Shown here: one piece after another, positions 1-9,876 of the stretch | Layout of the letters: each line of letters starts with the position of its first letter | Position numbering within the stretch: the first letter of the stretch is position 1 | NCBI GenBank assembly: GCA_033064195.1 | Contig: JARBJD010000232.1 | Location: 1 to 64,000, forward strand | Direction: 5' to 3' | DNA: 64,000 nt | Source: Blattamonas nauphoetae | Lineage: Eukaryota > Preaxostyla > Oxymonadida | The notes under the pieces: model-generated | Told to the model about the DNA's origin: nothing | The model's input: only the letters and a program-made list of their open reading frames with translations | Database searches by the model: none | Program-made: the position numbers and the translations under genes

Positions 1-77
1 TTCATACCAATTATTGTCCTAAGAATCCTTTAAAATAAACTGATGCACAATCCTTTTCCCGTCATAAATTGGTAAAA

Positions 78-284
78 TCAGGTGATAGATCTCCATTGAA
101 CCAATCCTCGAAGTAATAATGTTTTCATCATTTGCATCCCATGTTCCGTGATGTGAATCAGTGACATGATAGATTGGTAATATGTTTGGTAGACTCCAGG
201 CTCTATAGAAAATTTTGCTTGAGAAGTGTTGGAATTACACTGGAGAAGTCTGTCTGCTATTGCATTGATTTCTTGTAGATCCAT
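78..284 (-). CDS. small open frame in the Polinton, unknown function
   Basis: A 68-codon frame downstream of the polymerase gene and on the same strand. Its start has the run of T followed by AATAAATG that resembles the starts of the two larger genes of the element, which is the main reason to list it. No domain is recognisable. It may be a short protein or the beginning of a longer element gene; the sequence alone does not decide. Confidence 0.3.
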   Translation of the reverse strand: MDLQEINAIADRLLQCNSNTSQAKFSIEPGVYQTYYQSIMSLIHITEHGMQMMKTLLLRGLVQWRSIT

Positions 285-498
285 TTATTCAAAAAATAAA
301 CTTTGTGTTTATTCAATAATATAATCAGTTGCTTTCAGTCCATGAATGAATGTGGAGACACGATTCATTTCAAGTACGATTGCCTTCAGATGAATTCCAC
401 TACAAGACTGAGTTTCTGCTGTTCATTTTTAAATCTCCAAATCCATTGGTGTCATCACACGTGTTGAACTCTTCTCGTTTGAAAGTTCAAGGTTGACG

Positions 499-3400
499 TC
501 ACTGTTTCTCTCCATTGAGGCACTTCCACAGGTCGTCACCGTGATATTTGTTTTCTTCAATGACACTCCTTTGATTTGCATTTCTCATCGAGAGTAACGC
601 TGGGTGCGGAAGACAGATCATCTGTTCACCTTCCTTCTCAATAGCTAATCCCAACAGTTTCTTCTCATCATCAACTCCCTTTTCAGGATTGGGAAACCAT
701 TCATATTTGTGTGCATCATAGAATTCTTTGTCAGCAATCACGTGTTCAAATTGTTGGTGGATTCCAGCATTCGGATCTCCTGAGATTGCCCAATATGCAG
801 AGTCAGTATCTCCCTCACAAAAGTGAATCTTGTTCATGTCTAGGCATTTGTACATGAAGTTGTAGATGAAGTTCAGATACCAGAACTTGGCATTATCGAG
901 TGTGAACACTGCTTCTTGCAGACATGTTTTGCATGATGCTTTCTCTCTGTCTTCAATCACAATGTAGTTGTCCTCATTGATCTCTCGAGTCGCTACAAAT
1001 CCTTTCATCATTTGCTTCAGGTATGTTCTCTTCTCATTACAGATTGTGATTGAGTTGTATTTCTCAGTGTTCATTCCATCATATCCGTAGCTTCCATTCA
1101 AGTTGGTCTTACAGAACTGTTCTTTTCCTTTGTTTCCAACCTTCATTGCTTCTATTCGATCATTCATGAATGAGGTCACAAATGGTTCAAATCCAGCATG
1201 TCTCGAGAACACCATCACAGTCTTGACGTCGTCGACGATGAAGTGACAGTAGTCGATGAGGAACCACAGATAGTATGTCGAAAAGAACATATACTGATCG
1301 TGTGTGCTCAAGAGTTGAGTCAGCTTCCGTTGTTTGTCATCAGTCTTCAATCCATGTTTCTTCATCAACGAATAGGTCTTATCTCCGATGTTCTCTACTG
1401 TTGTATTGACAATGATGTTTCTGAAGATTGGTGGGAAGTTAATGAACTCATTAATGTACTTCTGATCGATGTGTCCCTTCAGTTCCGCAACGAATAAAGT
1501 CTTCTGATTCTTGTTCTCAATGATCTCACGACATTCTTGATCTCCTGTTACTGTGTACAGACATCTTCCTGGCATGTACATTCTGTGTTTGGTGTACGGA
1601 TTGTTCTTGTTCTTGATTGATGAGAAAGCACTTGGGTAGAGAGAGTTGAAATCAACACCACAAACGTGAGTCATGATGTGTTCAGTATCGGTTGATTTGA
1701 CAACACCATCTTCATATGAGAAGTGATTGATTGGTGTCACGTCTTTGATATTCTGTCGATGTTGAACATTCGATAATCCACCAGTCACTGCTGCTCTCAG
1801 TTTGTGATATGTTTGCTCATGTGTCAGAGTCATTGGTAGTGATTTCCAGATGCAATACTTCTTCAATTGAATTCTCAATCTTGTGAGATGTTCATCATGG
1901 TCTGACTTGTAAGTGTTGCAGTAGTCACAGCAGATCTTTACGTTGTCTTTTGAATGTCCTTTCGAATTGTCGATTCTGTCCAGTGTTGGTTTGACTGCTT
2001 GTGTGAAGTGACACTTGCAGATGTAGCACACTCTTTTGCACTGTTGAACAAACCAGTCGTAGTCTGATTCAGTGACATTGTTGGTAGTATTGCGATGAGC
2101 TTTCTGGTCTTGGTACCTGTATCCTTCAACTTTGTACTTCCAGTATTGTTTCGTGATTTTTATTGGTCCAGATTCGTCACATTCGTTGTAGTCAGCATCA
2201 ATATCGAAATCCTTGTAGGCACAAGCATACTTGATCGCTGAAGCATTTGCTGACAGTGAGAGATTGTGCAACATGTCCACTTTGTATTGGAAGTTCAAAG
2301 TGATCAGATTGTCCAATGGTGCAATCATACATTCGACGTCTCTGATGTTGTAGAACTTGAGGTATTCCCATCGGTTCTTAAATCCTTGCTTGTTCCAATC
2401 ATCAAGATAAAGTTGGTAATCACTGTCGGACATTTCACTGTTGTTCAGACTGGAATAGAATTCATATTTAGAGAAAGGTTCTTGTTTGCTCAACACTGTG
2501 TCGTAGTCTGATGAGTCGAATGATTCGTAAGCAAAGAATGACTTCTGAAGAGTGGTGTTTCCTCCAAAAGCCTTCACTGCATTGTCCAATGTCATTGGTC
2601 CTGTGTACGACATCATATCAATACAGCGGAGCACTTGTTGGGTTTTCTCATGTCTGATCAAAACTTGTTTGTACTTCGTTGTTGATCCCAGAAAGCTGAC
2701 CACTTTCCAATCCTTGTCAACCAGATCACGAAAGATGAGATTGATGTCAAATCTTGAACTGTTGAATCCAATCACACTGACTTCATTTTGTGAGGGAATT
2801 TCTGGGTCTTCATACATGTTGTCTTCTCGAACTGTTTCTGCATACTTGAAGAGCTGTCTGATCCATTGCTTCACAAAGTCTTTTCCATCTCGAAGATCAA
2901 AATAGATTGACTTCACTCCTGATTTTGTTTTGATTGCTGATGCAACAGAGAGAGGATTCAAGTGTGAGATCAACTGCGTGTTGTCATCAGAGAATAAATT
3001 GTCAAGAATGAGATCTTCCATTGTTTCGAAATCGTAGGTGATGTAGTATTGTGTTGGTTTGAATTCGTCTTGTCTTTTGTGTGCCATCAGAAATTCATGA
3101 GTCTTGTTGTTGAGGATGTGTGGAACATACGGTCTTGGTGTCTTATCAAGTGAGATTTTCTTTGCATGTTTTCCATCGACTTCTTTACACTCTCTGAGAT
3201 GTTTCTCGTAGGATGTCTTGAAGTGAGAATCCTTCACTTGGAATCCTCTTGATTGACAGTAAGGACAGAGCTTGTATCCAGTGATTTTCTCAGGATCAAC
3301 AATGTACATCACGTGAACGAGAGTTGCCGTTAGTGGAATCATCAGAAGTGGAAGAACTCTCGCATCGTCATTCTCGTTGATGTACGATTGACTGAGGAAG

Positions 3401-4713
3401 TATTTCTTCTTGTCTTCATCGAACTCATAGATGTGAACAGTGATGTTGAATACTTGCATTGCTCTCTCTAAATCACAGGCAATATCAAATCCAGGATATT
3501 GTTGAAGATGTGGAGTCAATTGTCGAGACTTCAAATGTGTGAGATTCATCCATTGTGCAAACAATCTGTAGGCCTCACTGTTCCTCATATTGATTGAGAT
3601 TTTCTCGCCTTTGACATCTTGAAGTGTAAGGAACGAGAGTGCTTGAAAGAAGCAGATGTTGTACTCGGAATCAATGTATCGAACATTTCTCGTTTTGATG
3701 TGTTCAGTTAGAATGGCATTTGCTTTTCCTGCAACTGGAAATCTGTAAACAGCCACAAGAATAGAGTGGAATGCAATAAACATCGTCTTTGTGTCCATCA
3801 GTGTTCTCTCTTGTGATTCTTTGATCAGATTGATAGCATATTTGGAATATTCATTGATGTCTTCTGCACTTCTTATCACTGTTGGGAAACTCTTCGATGT
3901 ATTCTCCAACTCTGGTCTGAAGTCTTTGTACAGTGTCTCATCTTTGTCTTTCCTTTCAACGATCTTACCGAAGTCAATACTGATCTTGAATGGTCGATCC
4001 TTCTCTTTTTCATACACTGCTTCGATGAAGGTTGTGATTTCCTCAACGTTCTTCAGATGATTGTGGAAGTACAACTGATACGGTTTTCCATTGTCTTCAA
4101 CCTTCTCAACCTCATTCTTTTTGAACTTCCTTCGTGCATTTGTCAGGCATTCGTTGAAGGCAAGTTTGTCTCTTGGTTCAGCAAGTAAGATACATTCATT
4201 GAATCCATCAAATTGCTTCACTTTTCTTGTTTCCATTTGTTCATTCTTCTTCTGAATTAACAACAGATTCTTCATCCAGTGATCCATCAACTTCTCCTCA
4301 ATTGATTTTAGTTTCCTTGTGATCTTGAACTCTTCCTTTTTCGATTCAGTTTCGTTCACTCTTTGATTTGCTTTCATGTCAATGAGAATGATATTTTTGT
4401 CCTCTTCATTCATCAATGCATTGTTATTCTGTTCATTCTGTTTCTGAATTAACAGTTGTTGTTCAATTTGTCGTTGATGTCTCACTTCGTTCAGGAATTT
4501 TGGAATTAAATTGATATTAAGATATGCTGTTGGATTAGGATTTCGATATCCAACGTCTGGATGTTGAAGCATTGCCAGGAGAAATGAATAGTGATGTTGC
4601 TTGTTTGGGCTGTCAGGTTTGTATGTTCGACCATCAGTAAATGCGAATTGGGTGTTTGGACAGAGTTCTCTAACTTCTCTGATTTGTTCCTTCACTTTCC
4701 AGAGTTGTGTCAT
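499..4713 (-). CDS. polB: Polinton protein-primed DNA polymerase B with OTU-like and HNH-like modules
   Basis: This 1404-residue protein should replicate the element from a protein primer. Near residue 350 a segment reading IDSEYNICFFQALSFL matches the D-x-x-N-C-hydrophobic-x-A/S-L core of OTU-type cysteine proteases, which are known at the N-terminus of some Polinton polymerases. Near 485 lies a CPYC...H...H/C zinc-binding cluster. Near 560 YDFETMED is exonuclease motif I. Near 895-940 CYICKCHF, LDRIDNSKGH and CDYCN form an HNH/endonuclease VII-like insertion. The polymerase motifs follow: DFNSLYPSAF (motif A, about 1020), TNLNGSYGYDG (motif B, about 1205) and EGDTDSAYW (motif C, about 1300). 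The ATG at 4713 follows the element's AT-rich start motif. The family assignment is secure; activity of the OTU-like and HNH-like parts is inference. Confidence 0.95.
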   Translation of the reverse strand: MTQLWKVKEQIREVRELCPNTQFAFTDGRTYKPDSPNKQHHYSFLLAMLQHPDVGYRNPNPTAYLNINLIPKFLNEVRHQRQIEQQLLIQKQNEQNNNALMNEEDKNIILIDMKANQRVNETESKKEEFKITRKLKSIEEKLMDHWMKNLLLIQKKNEQMETRKVKQFDGFNECILLAEPRDKLAFNECLTNARRKFKKNEVEKVEDNGKPYQLYFHNHLKNVEEITTFIEAVYEKEKDRPFKISIDFGKIVERKDKDETLYKDFRPELENTSKSFPTVIRSAEDINEYSKYAINLIKESQERTLMDTKTMFIAFHSILVAVYRFPVAGKANAILTEHIKTRNVRYIDSEYNICFFQALSFLTLQDVKGEKISINMRNSEAYRLFAQWMNLTHLKSRQLTPHLQQYPGFDIACDLERAMQVFNITVHIYEFDEDKKKYFLSQSYINENDDARVLPLLMIPLTATLVHVMYIVDPEKITGYKLCPYCQSRGFQVKDSHFKTSYEKHLRECKEVDGKHAKKISLDKTPRPYVPHILNNKTHEFLMAHKRQDEFKPTQYYITYDFETMEDLILDNLFSDDNTQLISHLNPLSVASAIKTKSGVKSIYFDLRDGKDFVKQWIRQLFKYAETVREDNMYEDPEIPSQNEVSVIGFNSSRFDINLIFRDLVDKDWKVVSFLGSTTKYKQVLIRHEKTQQVLRCIDMMSYTGPMTLDNAVKAFGGNTTLQKSFFAYESFDSSDYDTVLSKQEPFSKYEFYSSLNNSEMSDSDYQLYLDDWNKQGFKNRWEYLKFYNIRDVECMIAPLDNLITLNFQYKVDMLHNLSLSANASAIKYACAYKDFDIDADYNECDESGPIKITKQYWKYKVEGYRYQDQKAHRNTTNNVTESDYDWFVQQCKRVCYICKCHFTQAVKPTLDRIDNSKGHSKDNVKICCDYCNTYKSDHDEHLTRLRIQLKKYCIWKSLPMTLTHEQTYHKLRAAVTGGLSNVQHRQNIKDVTPINHFSYEDGVVKSTDTEHIMTHVCGVDFNSLYPSAFSSIKNKNNPYTKHRMYMPGRCLYTVTGDQECREIIENKNQKTLFVAELKGHIDQKYINEFINFPPIFRNIIVNTTVENIGDKTYSLMKKHGLKTDDKQRKLTQLLSTHDQYMFFSTYYLWFLIDYCHFIVDDVKTVMVFSRHAGFEPFVTSFMNDRIEAMKVGNKGKEQFCKTNLNGSYGYDGMNTEKYNSITICNEKRTYLKQMMKGFVATREINEDNYIVIEDREKASCKTCLQEAVFTLDNAKFWYLNFIYNFMYKCLDMNKIHFCEGDTDSAYWAISGDPNAGIHQQFEHVIADKEFYDAHKYEWFPNPEKGVDDEKKLLGLAIEKEGEQMICLPHPALLSMRNANQRSVIEENKYHGDDLWKCLNGEKQ

Positions 4714-4748
4714 TTACTACGAATTAAAAAAATAAAAAATAAAAAAAG
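4711..4748 (-). promoter_or_regulatory. AT-rich Polinton gene-start motif (polymerase)
   Basis: Reading the minus strand, a long run of T with scattered A leads into TTTTTTTAATTCGTAGTAAA directly before the polymerase ATG. The 141-codon gene has nearly the same arrangement, TTTTTTAATCTGTATTAA before its ATG. The shared spacing to the start suggests a promoter or initiator used by the element's genes. Confidence 0.5.
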
Positions 4749-4756
4749 TTGAGTGA

Positions 4757-5182
4757 TTATTTTGACTTCCTCAAATGTGGCTTCTTCCTTGCCTTTAGCC
4801 AGGAATCTAGTCGCACTTTGAAAACCTCAGTACCACCAATTTCTCGATAAGTGAAAGGTGTCAGGACTTGCTTGTACTCACCAACGAGTTCACAGTTGTA
4901 CTTCCTCAGTTCATTCTCCACAAACGATTGAGTGTAGTGTCGACGTTGTGACATGTGTGGTCTGTTTCCTTGATTCCACAACTTTGGTTTTATCCTCCAC
5001 TCAACTCCTTCATGAACATATATTACTGGTTCTGTGCTCCGGACATATTCAGAAATGAGTTCACAGTTCTCTTTTTTCATTGATTCAATCAAAGCTTGCT
5101 TGGCTTCTGTTCGACGTTTTTCACTCCCCTTTGGAGGGTTCGAAGTCTTTAGCGAGACATATGTAGTTTTCACTGTTGTCAT
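4757..5182 (-). CDS. Polinton small protein with two copies of a 50-residue repeat
   Basis: A 141-residue basic protein 43 bp upstream of the polymerase gene, same strand. It contains two related units: NCELISEYVRSTEPVIYV...W...NRPHMS, then NCELVGEYKQVLTPFTYRE...W...KKPHLRK. The pattern N-C-E-L-x-x-E-Y, a proline, an aromatic pair, then W and K/R-P-H is reminiscent of small DNA-binding repeats next to homing-type nucleases, but I cannot name a family with certainty. The basic charge and neighbours suggest a nucleic-acid role (inference). A 25-bp motif repeated elsewhere in 5.1-6.2 kb overlaps the coding sequence near its start. Confidence 0.75.
   Translation of the reverse strand: MTTVKTTYVSLKTSNPPKGSEKRRTEAKQALIESMKKENCELISEYVRSTEPVIYVHEGVEWRIKPKLWNQGNRPHMSQRRHYTQSFVENELRKYNCELVGEYKQVLTPFTYREIGGTEVFKVRLDSWLKARKKPHLRKSK
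5134..5158 (+). repeat. Box-B-like motif, copy 1
   Basis: GAGGGTTCGAAGTCTTTAGC followed by GAGAC. It lies antisense within the small Polinton gene. Two further copies occur at 5406-5431 (plus) and 6155-6179 (minus). Confidence 0.6.
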
Positions 5183-5217
5183 TTAATACAGATTAAAAAA
5201 TCAAAAAAATAAAAATG
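5180..5217 (-). promoter_or_regulatory. AT-rich Polinton gene-start motif (small gene)
   Basis: On the minus strand, TTTTTTAATCTGTATTAA precedes the ATG of the 141-residue protein and mirrors the sequence before the polymerase ATG. Confidence 0.45.
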
Positions 5218-5405
5218 AAATGTGAAGTGAGGTGTTGGAACTTTTTATTTCTTGTTCCTTGTTGTGCCAGCTTTCATCTTGTTTCTTTCTTTTTTGTTTC
5301 TTTCTTCCAAGTTTCATTTTTCAATTCATCATTCATCATTCAGGCTTTCATCATTCAATCATTCATTCAAGTTTGTATGATTTTACCGTAGGACTCTCAC
5401 CCTGT

Positions 5406-5431
5406 GAGGGTTCGAAGTCTCTAACTGAGAC
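5406..5431 (+). repeat. Box-B-like motif, copy 2
   Basis: GAGGGTTCGAAGTCTCTAAC followed by TGAGAC. The core GGTTCGAA resembles the B box of tRNA genes, and GTCTC...GAGAC can form a 5-bp hairpin. It is preceded by CTCACCCTGTGAG, itself a short palindrome. Confidence 0.6.
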
Positions 5432-5699
5432 AACCCGATACTCCTTTGGGGATCATTCTATCGTGATCCTACTCAATGACTACTGCTGGCGAAGTCCTTG
5501 AAGAGTTAAGTCTTGGGTGGGCATGATTTACGGGCACATCTAAGTGCGGCCAACATGAACCCCGGGGCGGATTCCTAGAAATCCACCGTCTCCAATTCAA
5601 CCTTCAATTCGTTCTACGCATCAGTCACGAGGGCACCATTTTGCCTGAGTATCAAGGGAAATTACGTCGAGGTTTCATACTTCAACTTTTTTGGAAATT

Positions 5700-5757
5700 T
5701 TGAATTTTTGAATTTTTGAATTTTGAAATTTGAATTTTTGAATTTTTGAATTTTTGT
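5700..5757. repeat. GAATTTTT simple repeat
   Basis: Seven or eight imperfect copies of an 8-9 bp unit, GAATTTTT(T), in a very AT-rich stretch. No coding function is seen. Confidence 0.85.
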
Positions 5758-5789
5758 TGTGAACGTTTTGAAATTTTGCCGAAAGTTTT

Positions 5790-5871
5790 GCCGATGGCGG
5801 GATTCGATCCCACGGCTCAAAGGCCGAGTGTACCTTTAGACCTCCCGCTCTACCTACTGTGCTAGGAGGTC
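5790..5871 (-). other. tRNA-like sequence (degenerate)
   Basis: On the minus strand TAGCACAGTAGGTAGAGC is a close match to a tRNA D-arm/A box, and GTGGGATCGAATCCCGC folds as a T-arm with a B box. The 5-prime GACCTCC does not pair with the 3-prime CATCGGC, so a normal acceptor stem is missing. GACCTCC instead pairs perfectly with GGAGGTC just after the D-arm. It is a tRNA pseudogene or tRNA-derived element rather than a working tRNA. Confidence 0.5.
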
Positions 5872-5910
5872 CTGGAAATGCCAGATTTTTCCTATGCCTT
5901 GTACCTCGAA

Positions 5911-6154
5911 TTTTCAGATCTGCTATATATTCCTTTTTGTCCACCTTTCTACCCTCGTTAAAAGCACGACTTTTCACGGGAGCGACTTTACTATATATTG
6001 ATTTTTCGTCACATTTTCAAATTTTCAAATCTACTATATATTGATTTTTGGTCACTTTTTTACCCTCGTTAAAAAGCACGACTTTTTCACGGGAGCATTT
6101 TTACTATATATTGAATTTATTGACAAAGTTTTCAAATTTTAAATCTGCTATATA
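5911..6154. repeat. three-unit tandem repeat, about 111-115 bp period
   Basis: Units begin near 5911, 6022 and 6137 with TTTTCARATCTRCTATATA-like sequence. The first two continue with ACCCTCGTTAAAA, GCACGACTTTT and CACGGGAGC. The third unit is cut short. Divergence between the units is low and consists mostly of length changes in homopolymers. Confidence 0.75.
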
Positions 6155-6179
6155 GTCTCGCCAGAGGCTTCGAACCCTC
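6155..6179 (-). repeat. Box-B-like motif, copy 3 (inverted)
   Basis: The minus strand reads GAGGGTTCGAAGCCTCTGGC then GAGAC. With copy 2 and the flanking CTCAC...GTGAG palindromes it forms an inverted repeat of about 35 bp around the tRNA-like and tandem-repeat region. Confidence 0.6.
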
Positions 6180-6235
6180 ACGGGTGAGAGTACTTTTTCG
6201 GGTACAAGGCTTCTGATTTTTCGGGATATTTTCAA

Positions 6236-6318
6236 GACCGGATAGTTTAGTGGTAGTAGTGAGTGCACGCACTACGACTACTAAGCTGAAGGTCCCAAGT
6301 TCAATTCCTGGCGGAAGC
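6236..6318 (+). other. tRNA-like sequence with strong internal hairpin
   Basis: TAGTTTAGTGGTAG resembles an A box and AAGTTCAATTCC a B box at tRNA-like spacing. Between them TTAGTGGTAGTAGTG and CACTACGACTACTAA form a long hairpin around GTGCAC. The ends (GACCGGA and CGGAAGC) do not pair as an acceptor stem. An inverted copy of the last 11 bases (CTGGCGGAAGC) lies at 6479-6489. It could be transcribed by RNA polymerase III, but it is not a standard tRNA. Confidence 0.4.
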
Positions 6319-6529
6319 ATTTAATTTCACATATCACTGCCCTTTGGCATGGTCTAGACCCTTGGCCAGACCAACGTACGTCTCCGGAACTCAAACCGAT
6401 AAAAATGAGTTCCGATGCCGGTCTAAAAGGGACCGATGAGAAGGGTCGCAACCTTCGGAACCTTGAAAAAATACACCAGCTTCCGCCAGAATCAAGGTTT
6501 TTGCATTTTTGAAAATTTCCGAAATTTTG

Positions 6530-8960
6530 CTTCAACTTGAAAGCATGAAGTAACTGAACTCTGGAAGAGAATATTTCTCTAAGTTTGACAACTTTCTGAA
6601 ATGAAAATGACTTTTACTTCAAGTATTTTCTGAATTGTCAATCGGCATGGAGAAAAAGCAATGGAAGTGGTGTCTTTGCCAACGTGGTTCCCAATTCGCC
6701 TTCTATACTACTCACAGTCTCCGAAGCCAGCAATGGAATGAAACCGATAACTCATTCAACATCGACTGAAGCAGATGACTTGTCGATCCTGTTGAAATTC
6801 ATCTCGCATTCGGCTGAGACGCACGATGCTTCGACACACACCCCTCGTTCAAACACCACTCACTCCTCACCAATGAGGAGCTCCTGCCACATAATATTGT
6901 TCTCTGGACGTGTTTCACGTCGCCCACAGCCACCTTATGACACAACTGGAATCTCTCTCAATAAGAGATCGATATGAAGGCGACTCTTCGCCAGATCCAA
7001 CCTCACAGTCGAGTGATCTTTCACTCCGCATATCACCATTCAGAGGTTGTGTGTTTTCTCTCATCTGTGGCTGGAACACTCAATTCGTAATGCTCACGCG
7101 ATTCTTTTGTACCAATGTCCATTCGCGCCACAACTAATTCCTGAAGCCAGGGCGTATCTGTCTTCATCTAATCTGGAATTTGGCGTGATTCGCGCATTCG
7201 GAATTCATTAGATGATATCTTTCCTCACTGAGGCCAATTTTAAATCCTGGCATCGCATTTGACTGCAACACCTCTCACGTTCAAGTGGGACACCTTGACT
7301 CGTCACATGAGAGCTCTTCTTGATTGAGTCCATCAAGAAGTCGAGATTGGAAACTTCCATCTAGACAATCAACCTACGCCTCATATCCCACAGCACTGCT
7401 TCTACCACTTCCAAAAATGAACCTGCGCGAGGAGAGAGGAGTTCGTTCGTCCTTTGATAGCAGGTTCAGAACAGTGAGGATGGGGGGATGAACATTTCAG
7501 GAAGAATGGAGGCACTCACTTCATACCATCTCTCGCATCAATCGTGAGAAAGCAGTTGGGGCCTGCTCCACGAAGGGCATGAAGGTGGCATGCCTCCGAT
7601 CGAAGATGAGGACGTCAACGACATCGGGAGCGGAAGAGGAGTAACACTGGTGACAGCAGCATTCGCTGATCACGGCCTGCCTTCATCATCACTGTCAGTT
7701 GAGACTTCAGGCTTGTTTTCTTCTTCTTTCACTCTCTTTTGATCCTTTCAAGTCTCATCATGAGAGGAGCAGCCGGTTTCGTGATGGACCTACTGGAAGG
7801 GCGGTCCTATTACAGAAACCGCTGCTCCTCTCATCTCCTCATCTGTCACACAACGGGTTTTTCTTCTCCAATGGGAATTGGGTGCATATTTTTGAGGTCA
7901 GCCAAAAACCCCTTTTTGTTCGTGAAGATGAATTTTCCAAAAAAGTGACTCCTTTACAGGTCTAATGAAATTGTTAATTGTGATCCAATGTGTTTGAGGT
8001 CATCTGAAGTGACGATGGCTAGAGTTGGTGGATCCGACACCATCATTTTTTTTGAATCCAGACAAAACTATGAAAACTGACTTAGGAGTCTAGTCATTTC
8101 AAAAAAAGCGTATGTTTCGTTGAGTTCCAAAGATTTCATCGCTCCTTTCACACTATATCTCCCAATCTGAGCAATCATTGAACAAAACAGAACCCACAAA
8201 CATTCAGCTCCACAACTATCGATAAAGTGTGGATTCCTGTGATGAAGCACAGTGATAGAGTCAGTTTGTGGAATATTGACATCTCTCTGAATGGAGTGAA
8301 TGGGATCATCAATCCATTCATCATTCGAAGCTGCATCGACTCTACCAAAACGATTGAATACCCAATGTCAATCCATCTCCTCCCTCTGACAGCAGAACCC
8401 ACGCAATCATCCAGTGAAGGTGTTTCTGAGGATGGAAACGAACCCATCGACGAATCGTCCTCTCTGTTTCCTCCAATCTCAATGAATCCAGCTTTAAAAC
8501 TCCAGCCGCGATCCAATGTTTCTCGAGTATCATTTCAACTTCTTCATTGCGTTTTGCAGCTAGCCCTCTCGTCATCATGCTCAAAACTTCCTCATGAAGG
8601 AATACCTCGGATACCCATATAAAGGCGGCATGGGGAGCGACCTTCTCACATTACTCGATATTGCTCACATTCAAATGTGGAAACGTCACCGCATGAATGA
8701 CCAGGATTCGACTTCATCAAGGAGGAGTGGAGGGAAGAACTCTTTGTCCCCAACAATCCGATGCATTCGTCCCACCCTGAACGTCCAGTGTCCTCCCCAA
8801 TGAATATGATGGTTATGAACCCAGACCAGATGTCCCTTCCTCGGCCTTACAGCGGGAAAGTCCAGCTTTGTGTGGAGGATCCCCAATGACCTGACATCAA
8901 CGTTGTGAAGTGATGTTTTTATTTTTCGGCTGTGAAGAAGAATTTTGAACAAGCCTATTT
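6530..8960. other. no supported gene; decayed sequence
   Basis: Open frames here are short and switch frame, and none shows a recognisable domain. Frames around 6684-6977 and 8227-8622 have plausible amino-acid composition and may be remains of host genes. I see no RNA gene. The only clear structure is the hairpin element at 7760-7834. Confidence 0.5.
7760..7834. repeat. 75-bp hairpin element (mini-MITE)
   Basis: The left arm ATGAGAGGAGCAGCCGGTTT and the right arm AAACCGCTGCTCCTCTCAT are inverted copies differing by one base insertion, separated by about 33 bp. A further copy of one arm, including the outer CTCATC, is at 31527-31554, where it abuts a truncated gene. This suggests a mobile-element end. 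Confidence 0.65.
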
Positions 8961-8989
8961 GTATTTGTCCACTCCACTGCCTCTCCATT

Positions 8990-9800
8990 CTCGTGTCTGG
9001 GAAGCTGTACGTCAAGACGAAGTGAGGAAGGAAAAGCAAAGAAGCAAAAGCCTAAGTCCATCGTCGTCAGTTCAGAATTAGCCGGGTCCCTCCTTTGATA
9101 CAGAGACAGCTCAGCTACCAAAGAAGAAGCATCAGATTTTCTCTTACTCGACTGTCCACCCGACGGTCGATGACTGGTCCGTATCTGGCTCCGAAAGGGT
9201 CATGTTCCACATCCAGTTGCGCCCCACTCTTCTCTCGCGCATTCTGAAAGTGGATCAGTCGTTCCACGATTGGAGAGACAAGCTCAACAACACAATCTTC
9301 AAACAGGTCAAGACGGAGTTCACTGAGCTCAGAAAGGGATGGATCTCGCCGTCCAACATCGAAAGCACGCACACTTCGGTTGTGACCCCCCAAAACAACC
9401 CCAACCACCCGCTTCTTATCTGTCCACTCGCCGTCCTTCCAAGCGAAAGGCATCCAAAAGATGGCACTACAGATGCCCAAAATGGCCGTTCGGGAGAGCG
9501 AGCGAAGGGATGCCGAGAAGCACGACAAGGACAGCGTGCCATTCACTCCCATCGCTGCTCCACCCCATGTGCCACCCACGAACACTCCCACAAACCCGTC
9601 CTCTCCCTCCAGCGACTCCCTCAGCTCAACCGGGTCGCGCGGGTCCCTGTCGCGCCACTCATCGTCCTCGTCGCGGTGTCCCTCTCCGTTTTTCAAGGCA
9701 CGCACTCCACCGAAGCCGCCTCTCCCCAACACGCCGTCACAGCCGACCATCACCAAGACAGCCTCGCAGGGGTTTGACTATAATCCATCCACCGATCTAT
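8990..9800 (+). pseudogene. Ser/Pro-rich host gene relic, part 1
   Basis: Coding-like text moves between frames: KAKKQKPKSIVVSSELAGSL near 9030, then ILKVDQSFHDWRDKLNNTIF near 9240-9310, then a Ser/Pro-rich stretch near 9540-9770 (TPTNPSSPSSDSLSSTGSRG). The frame changes and stops make an intact product unlikely. Later plus-strand relics at 11.4-12.1 and 13.5-14.5 kb have the same Ser/Pro-rich style and may belong to one ancestral gene now broken up by insertions (inference). No family is recognised. Confidence 0.45.
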
Positions 9801-9876
9801 CTAAAAACAATCCGATTCGATCAAACCCATCGAACTGCAACATGTTCGATAAAAACCTTCAAAGATCGTTTTCATT

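Larger units (their letters stand above)
1..5230 (-). mobile_element. Polinton/Maverick, inner part (runs off left edge)
   Basis: This stretch carries a protein-primed family B DNA polymerase and small genes in the same orientation, which is the signature of a Polinton. Only part of the element is in view. No capsid, ATPase, protease or integrase gene and no terminal repeat can be recognised here, and the right boundary near 5.2 kb is an estimate based on where coding stops. The polymerase frame is open over its full length, so this part looks whole, which suggests a fairly recent copy. Gene starts share an AT-rich motif, described separately. Confidence 0.85.

Noticed and set aside
5790-5871. 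Functional tRNA gene
   Set aside because: D-arm and T-arm look right, but the acceptor strands do not pair and GACCTCC pairs elsewhere.
9115-9756. Long minus-strand frame of 213 codons opposite the Ser/Pro-rich relic
   Set aside because: It is a shadow of GC-rich plus-strand sequence with no domain, and plus-strand text is more protein-like.
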